This document shows, in pieces, positions 60,179 to 64,000 of a stretch of 64,000 bases of DNA. Within the stretch, counting starts at the first letter, position 1; each line of letters opens with the position of its first letter. The DNA comes from Actinocorallia sp. API 0066. GTDB taxonomy: Bacteria; Actinomycetota; Actinomycetes; Streptosporangiales; Streptosporangiaceae. The notes beneath the pieces were generated by a model. It ran no database searches. It was not told the DNA's origin and saw only the letters and a list, made by a program, of their open reading frames with translations. Both the position numbers and the translations under genes were made by a program. The stretch lies in the NCBI RefSeq assembly GCF_020991275.1, contig NZ_JAJLQY010000015.1:112545-176544 (forward strand), written 5' to 3'.

Positions 60179-61171
60179 TCAGTTCTCGCCCTCGCCGACC
60201 TCGTCAGGGTTCTCACCTTTCTTGGGTTTCCGGGTGATCGGCTTCTGATCGACGATGACCCCGTCGGGGCGGTAGTAGCGGAACGCGCTTGGGTATACCT
60301 TGTGATCGTCTTCGTACATGATCACCCAGCCGACGAGGGCGCTGACCTGCCATTTGCCGGTCAGATGCGCGCCGACGAATTGAAAAGCTTCCTCGGCCGT
60401 CATCTCCGTGTCCGTGACCGTGACGACCTTCTCGCCCAGCGGCCCGAGGCCCTGCGCGAAGCGGAAGTTGAAAGGCAGTCCCTGCTTGATCGCTTTGAGC
60501 AGGACCTTGAGGGGCTGTTGGCCAGGAACCAGTCCCTGGACCTTGCGAGCCAGGTCGATGGGGAACTCCAGGTCCCAATGGTTCTCGCTGTTCCGCGTTG
60601 TGTCACGCTCACTGCCTGGGTCGTTCGGGCCGAAGCCACGGTTGTTCCAGACGATCGTTCCTGTCTCAAGATGCCTCTTGATCAGCATCTTTTCGGGTGA
60701 GACAGACGATAGGTCTTCTTCGACGAAGAGACATCGAAACGACATCTCCGAGACCGAGATGCCAGCCCGCCCGGACAGCTTCTTGAGGTGGTCGCCGAGG
60801 CGCTTCGGAAGCGGTTGGTCGGCCTTCCCCACGTAGGTGAGCACGCGCTCCTCGCCAGGCTTCTGGCGGAAGAGTTGATAGACGCCGGACAGGCTGGCCA
60901 GCCCGAGCTTCTCGGCCAGGGGGTAGAGAGCGTCGAGATTCTCGCTGGTAAGCGGCGCTGGTTCGAGGCGATCCAGCGCGGCGAACAGCTGCGTGCTGAG
61001 GGCCTCGGTGATGCTGAGTCGGAACTGATTGCTGTACGGGCCGGCCATATACGCGGTGCTCCCCTCGACGACCCCAGCGATCGTCGCGAGGACCTGTGCG
61101 TCCGATGGGCGTGGCGCGAACGCTCCCCATTCGCCACTGCTGGTGTCGTGTCCAGTCAAGTCTTGATCCAA
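60179..61171 (-). CDS. GIY-YIG restriction endonuclease, Eco29kI-like
   Basis: It has 330 codons from TTG 61171 (no clear ribosome box; the true start may be a little downstream). Nuclease motifs: GVYQLF (GIY), LTYVGKA (YIG), the Arg/His of RLGDHLKK, the Glu in SPEKMLIKRH, and NNRGFGPNDPGSER resembling the Eco29kI Asn and following text. Eco29kI cuts CCGCGG; the specificity here is unproven. It is divergent from the C5 methyltransferase with 145 bases between, a normal R-M layout. Confidence 0.75.
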   Translation of the reverse strand: MDQDLTGHDTSSGEWGAFAPRPSDAQVLATIAGVVEGSTAYMAGPYSNQFRLSITEALSTQLFAALDRLEPAPLTSENLDALYPLAEKLGLASLSGVYQLFRQKPGEERVLTYVGKADQPLPKRLGDHLKKLSGRAGISVSEMSFRCLFVEEDLSSVSPEKMLIKRHLETGTIVWNNRGFGPNDPGSERDTTRNSENHWDLEFPIDLARKVQGLVPGQQPLKVLLKAIKQGLPFNFRFAQGLGPLGEKVVTVTDTEMTAEEAFQFVGAHLTGKWQVSALVGWVIMYEDDHKVYPSAFRYYRPDGVIVDQKPITRKPKKGENPDEVGEGEN

Positions 61172-61304
61172 TCATCGCAGGTCCCGGTGGAGCTGTGTCC
61201 GTAAGGCTCCGATGCCTCCCGGTAGCTGGACAGATTCCGCCCCGATTTGTTCAAGTGTTCGAAGAAAATCAGCCGGAAACGCTGCAAGATCACTAACTCC
61301 GCGG

Positions 61305-61310
61305 TACGCT
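61305..61310 (+). promoter_or_regulatory. Probable -10 element of a leaderless methyltransferase transcript
   Basis: TACGCT ends 6 bases before ATG 61317, which lacks any ribosome box, so transcription probably begins at the ATG. The -35 region is weak. Confidence 0.45.
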
Positions 61311-61316
61311 TTTCTC

Positions 61317-62612
61317 ATGGTTGAAGAGTCGGAAGGCCCCTCGGTGGAGCGGACGAGTGTCGAGCTGTTCGCGGGGGGTGGAGGGCTCGCCATGGCGGTC
61401 GAGCGGGCGGGTTTCCGGCCCCTCCTGTTCAACGAGTTCGCGAAGCGCGCCTGTGAGACGTTGGTCGAGAACAAGGCCGACCGATACGAAGTGGAGGGTG
61501 GCCACCCGCCGATCCCGAAGCCGGGGGAGCGCCCGCCGCTGATCGAGGGCGACATCCGGAAGGTGGACTTCGACTACCTCAAGGGCGGCGTGGACGTCCT
61601 AGCGGGCGGGCCGCCGTGTCAGCCGTTCAGCCTCGGCGGCGTCGCCAAGGGCGACGAGGACGAACGGAACGGGTTCCCGCACATGTTCCGCGCCATCCGC
61701 GAGATGGAGCCGAAGGCGGTGATCTGTGAGAACGTCCGGGGTCTGCTTCGCCCCTCGTTCGTGCCGTACTTCGAATACATTAAGAACGAACTGCGCCTAC
61801 CGTTCGAGGAACGCGACGAGGGCATCGAGTGGCAGAAGCATGACGAGGCATTGCGGCTCATGCTCCGCGGCGCGGAGGTCGAGCCCGACCAGAGCTATGA
61901 GGTCGAGCACTTCGCGGTCAACGCCGCCGACTTCGGTGTCCCTCAGATCAGGAACCGCGTCATCCTGATCGCCTTCCGCCGAGACCTCGGCGTCAACTGG
62001 GATCGGTTCATGGACCTCGTCAAGCCGGGGTTCTCCGAGGCCGCTCTACACGCGTCGATGCGTGACGGTTCCTACTGGGATCGGCACCCTGAGGTTCCCA
62101 AAGCCGTCCGTGATCAGGTCATGGCCCGAGTTCCACAGGACCCGCTCACGCCGTTGGACCCGGAGATCAAGCCGTGGCGTACCCTGCGCGACGCCATCAA
62201 AGGCATCCAAGAGGCGGAGGGGCTGCCGAAGCTCCCGCCGCTGCCACCGGTGGAGAAGCTCGACCGCAAGGAGTACAACCTCGGCGGGTTCACCGACCAC
62301 ATTGGCTGGCCCGACGCGCGGATCTACGCTGGACACACGCCCAACGAACTCGACCGTCCGGCCAAGACGGTCAAGGCTGGTGTCCATGGTGTTCCGGGAG
62401 GCGAGTCGGTGATGCTCCTCGATGACGGTACCCACCGCTACATGACGGTCCGCGAGACCGCCCGAGTGATGACCTTCCCCGACGGTTGGAAGCTGTCCGG
62501 CCCGCGCGGGGAGAAGATGCGGCAACTCGGCAACGCGGTCCCGGTCCTACTGGGCAAGGTCTTCGCCGACGCCGTCGCCACCGTCCTGAACGAGGCCGAG
62601 CAGAAGAAGTGA
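61317..62612 (+). CDS. DNA cytosine-5 methyltransferase
   Basis: It has 431 codons. All main motifs are visible: SVELFAGGGGLAMA (I), GGPPCQPFS (IV, catalytic Cys), VICENVRG (VI), QIRNRVILIA (VIII) and RQLGNAVP (X). A large insertion between VI and VIII and a target-recognition region at 300-390 set the specificity; resemblance to Eco29kI-type methyltransferases is suggested mainly by the nuclease partner. It protects the genome against the divergent GIY-YIG enzyme. It overlaps the vsr-like gene in a GTGA. Confidence 0.9.
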   Translation: MVEESEGPSVERTSVELFAGGGGLAMAVERAGFRPLLFNEFAKRACETLVENKADRYEVEGGHPPIPKPGERPPLIEGDIRKVDFDYLKGGVDVLAGGPPCQPFSLGGVAKGDEDERNGFPHMFRAIREMEPKAVICENVRGLLRPSFVPYFEYIKNELRLPFEERDEGIEWQKHDEALRLMLRGAEVEPDQSYEVEHFAVNAADFGVPQIRNRVILIAFRRDLGVNWDRFMDLVKPGFSEAALHASMRDGSYWDRHPEVPKAVRDQVMARVPQDPLTPLDPEIKPWRTLRDAIKGIQEAEGLPKLPPLPPVEKLDRKEYNLGGFTDHIGWPDARIYAGHTPNELDRPAKTVKAGVHGVPGGESVMLLDDGTHRYMTVRETARVMTFPDGWKLSGPRGEKMRQLGNAVPVLLGKVFADAVATVLNEAEQKK

Positions 62613-63409
62613 CAGACGCACCCGCCTCAGAACACGGGCGGTGGAAGGACAAACCGCCGCCCGCACGAGCCTGGAAGGGAAGGCCCGGTCTCACCCGCGC
62701 CGCCCGCACCGCCGAACAGGACCGGGCAGCCGGCGGGAACGACCGCCGATACATCGATCTCGGCGACGGCCGGACCGCCCAAGCCTCCGTCGCGCTGAAG
62801 GTCCTCCCTAACACCCGGCGTATCCGGGCCTACCTGCGCTGGTCCGACAAGAGCAAGTCACCCACCATCTACCTCGGCGAGGTCTCCGAGAGCACCCGCG
62901 CCCGCAACCTCGCGGCGGCCTGGCGGCTGGCGTTCGAGCAGGAACTCCTGATCATCCCGGAGCCGCCGGACGGTTCATGGGCGAGCACCCCGGCCTCGCG
63001 CAACGTCATGAAGGCCAACAAGAACAGGGACACCAAGCCCGAACTCGCGCTGCGCTCGGCCATCCATAAACGCGGCCTCCGCTACCGCGTGGACGCGCGG
63101 CCGGTCGAGGGACTTCGCCGACGAGCCGACGTGGTCTTTCCCCGAGAACAGATCGCGGTCTTCTCCGACGGCTGTTACTGGCACGGTTGCCCTGAGCACT
63201 ACCGCCCCGCGAAGCGGAACAACCAGGAGTTCTGGAGCGACAAGATCTCCAAGAACCGCGCCCGAGATCGCGACACCGACGCGCAACTGATCGACGCGGG
63301 TTGGTTGGTCATCCGGGTGTGGGAACACGAGGACCCAGTCGGCGCCGCCGACCGCATCGCCCATGCGGTGCGGGAGCGCCTGGGCGGAGCCCCGCCGGAC
63401 GAGCTCTGA
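62609..63409 (+). CDS. Vsr-like very short patch repair endonuclease with N-terminal extension
   Basis: It has 266 codons from GTG 62609. The C-terminal 145 residues are Vsr: SRNVMKANKNRDTKPELALR, ADVVFPREQIAVFSDGCYWHGCPEH (catalytic Asp and zinc ligands), WLVIRVWEHE. The first 120 residues are an additional domain (GRTAQASVALKVLP, LRWSDKSKSPTIYLGE) not found in classical Vsr. Vsr nicks T:G mismatches made when methylated C deaminates, so coupling to the C5 methyltransferase makes sense. Confidence 0.85.
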   Translation: MTDAPASEHGRWKDKPPPARAWKGRPGLTRAARTAEQDRAAGGNDRRYIDLGDGRTAQASVALKVLPNTRRIRAYLRWSDKSKSPTIYLGEVSESTRARNLAAAWRLAFEQELLIIPEPPDGSWASTPASRNVMKANKNRDTKPELALRSAIHKRGLRYRVDARPVEGLRRRADVVFPREQIAVFSDGCYWHGCPEHYRPAKRNNQEFWSDKISKNRARDRDTDAQLIDAGWLVIRVWEHEDPVGAADRIAHAVRERLGGAPPDEL

Positions 63410-63496
63410 TTCCGGACCCCCTCGTCCCAGCCTTTGACCCGTTCGCGTAAAGAAGTTGTGCTTTGCTACTTCTGATCTACGGCGGGCGAGCAGAGG

Positions 63497-63874
63497 GTGA
63501 ATGCCTTGAACGAACGCGTTCTGGCGGGGATGAGGGCTGTGAGTGCCTCTGAGGTCATGCGGCTCGTGCGTGTTGTTCGCGAGATGGTGGACCTTGATCC
63601 AGAGATCTCGGGGCGTGATGTGCTCGTCCGCCTCGAAGCTCTGGCGGACGAGGCCGTGGAGCAAACGGAGGCCGCGCTCCTGGCCAGCGAGCCAGATCAT
63701 GCCGAGTGCGCGAAATGCGGGAAGCCCATCGAGACCACTGCCGGCGATCGCGAGCGCTGGGTTCATAGCGACTCCGACCGCAGCCGAGGGTGCCGGGCGG
63801 CGACCTTCACAGAAAATGAGGGCTGGAACGACGAGATCCCCCGGACGTGGAAGGCTCAGCCCAAGAAGCGATGA
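63497..63874 (+). CDS. Small protein with zinc-ribbon-like Cys motif
   Basis: It has 125 codons from GTG 63497. An N-terminal helical part (SASEVMRLVRVVREMVDL) precedes CAKCGKPIE and a later HSDSDRSRGC, compatible with one zinc site. Function unknown. It follows the R-M operon by 87 bases and is followed by a hairpin. Confidence 0.6.
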   Translation: MNALNERVLAGMRAVSASEVMRLVRVVREMVDLDPEISGRDVLVRLEALADEAVEQTEAALLASEPDHAECAKCGKPIETTAGDRERWVHSDSDRSRGCRAATFTENEGWNDEIPRTWKAQPKKR

Positions 63875-63882
63875 TCTATCGA

Positions 63883-63915
63883 AGGCCGAGGTCCGCTGCT
63901 TAGGGGCCTCGGCCT
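63883..63915. terminator. Bidirectional hairpin terminator
   Basis: A 9-base perfect stem (AGGCCGAGG / CCTCGGCCT) with a 15-base loop lies between the convergent gene ends at 63874 and 63926. Confidence 0.65.
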
Positions 63916-63925
63916 CGTTCGAGGA

Positions 63926-64000
63926 CTACGCGGCCAATGAAAGCGCACCGTTCGGGTTCATGACGGCGGCGATGACGTCGGCGGCGTGGGTGTCGGCCTT
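63926..64000 (-). CDS. 3' end of an unidentified gene
   Basis: The minus-strand frame enters from the right edge and ends at TAG 63926: ADTHAADVIAAVMNPNGALS then LAA. Open, helical text consistent with a C-terminus. Too short to name. Confidence 0.4.
   Translation of the reverse strand, partial: KADTHAADVIAAVMNPNGALSLAA

Overview
The window is high-GC actinomycete chromosome, most likely from the Streptosporangiales/Thermomonosporaceae side of the phylum. This is inferred from gene families and base composition, because no rRNA or other marker is present. Supporting features are many GTG starts, GTGA/ATGA stop-start overlaps, a DUF397 / HATPase / XRE-DUF5753 / DUF6879 set, an FxLD-type methyltransferase, and a Tat-exported esterase.

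Layout. (1) 1-4649, minus strand: secreted enzymes. These are an esterase, two M23 peptidases (one cut by the window edge) and a GH43/GH32-like glycosidase. The complete M23 protein and the glycosidase end in the same tachylectin-2-like propeller array. (2) 4972-5958: a HTH-membrane-lysozyme-fold protein. (3) 5962-19034, minus: a tight six-gene, 13-kb operon of very large proteins (1139 aa, 54 aa, LamG/tail-fibre-like, ComEC-like metallo-beta-lactamase, DUF6603, 586 aa). Its function is unknown, and its upstream region is strongly G-rich on the coding strand. (4) 19355-23970: XRE regulator, small conserved proteins, FxLD-system methyltransferase, DEDDh exonuclease, and a scar where a dTMP-kinase-like gene is joined to a GlsB-type membrane gene, both truncated. 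(5) 24371-37292: a signalling/envelope module with a Ser/Thr kinase with WD40 repeats, a membrane propeller protein, MoxR ATPase, TgpA-like transglutaminase, RDD, FHA and DUF58 proteins.

(6) 36858-41812: VapBC, then TetR / class III aminotransferase / internally deleted APC permease / alanine dehydrogenase, then a decayed second VapBC fragment. The amino-acid island is therefore bracketed by toxin-antitoxin copies. (7) 41826-49949: RidA, WYL regulator, decayed fragments, an ABC ATPase lacking its membrane half, and small redox/regulator genes (SDR, SnoaL, HxlR, LLM, NmrA, TetR). (8) 50051-52186: a prophage remnant beside a degenerate tRNA-Ser 3' end, in which an internal deletion fused the early regulators to the lysis cassette.

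(9) 52260-60076: NUDIX, CYTH, P-loop nucleotide kinase, B12-binding radical SAM, a second radical SAM with an unusual Cys spacing, and a 28-codon peptide gene. All minus-strand genes from the peptide to CYTH are translationally coupled. Upstream lies the Scr1-type regulatory set, whose HATPase carries a visible frameshift. This is my best candidate for an undescribed system: a peptide-modifying or small-molecule pathway. (10) 60179-63409: a type II restriction-modification system (GIY-YIG nuclease, divergent C5 methyltransferase, Vsr-like nickase).

The window as a whole carries many scars: at least nine truncated, frameshifted or fused genes.
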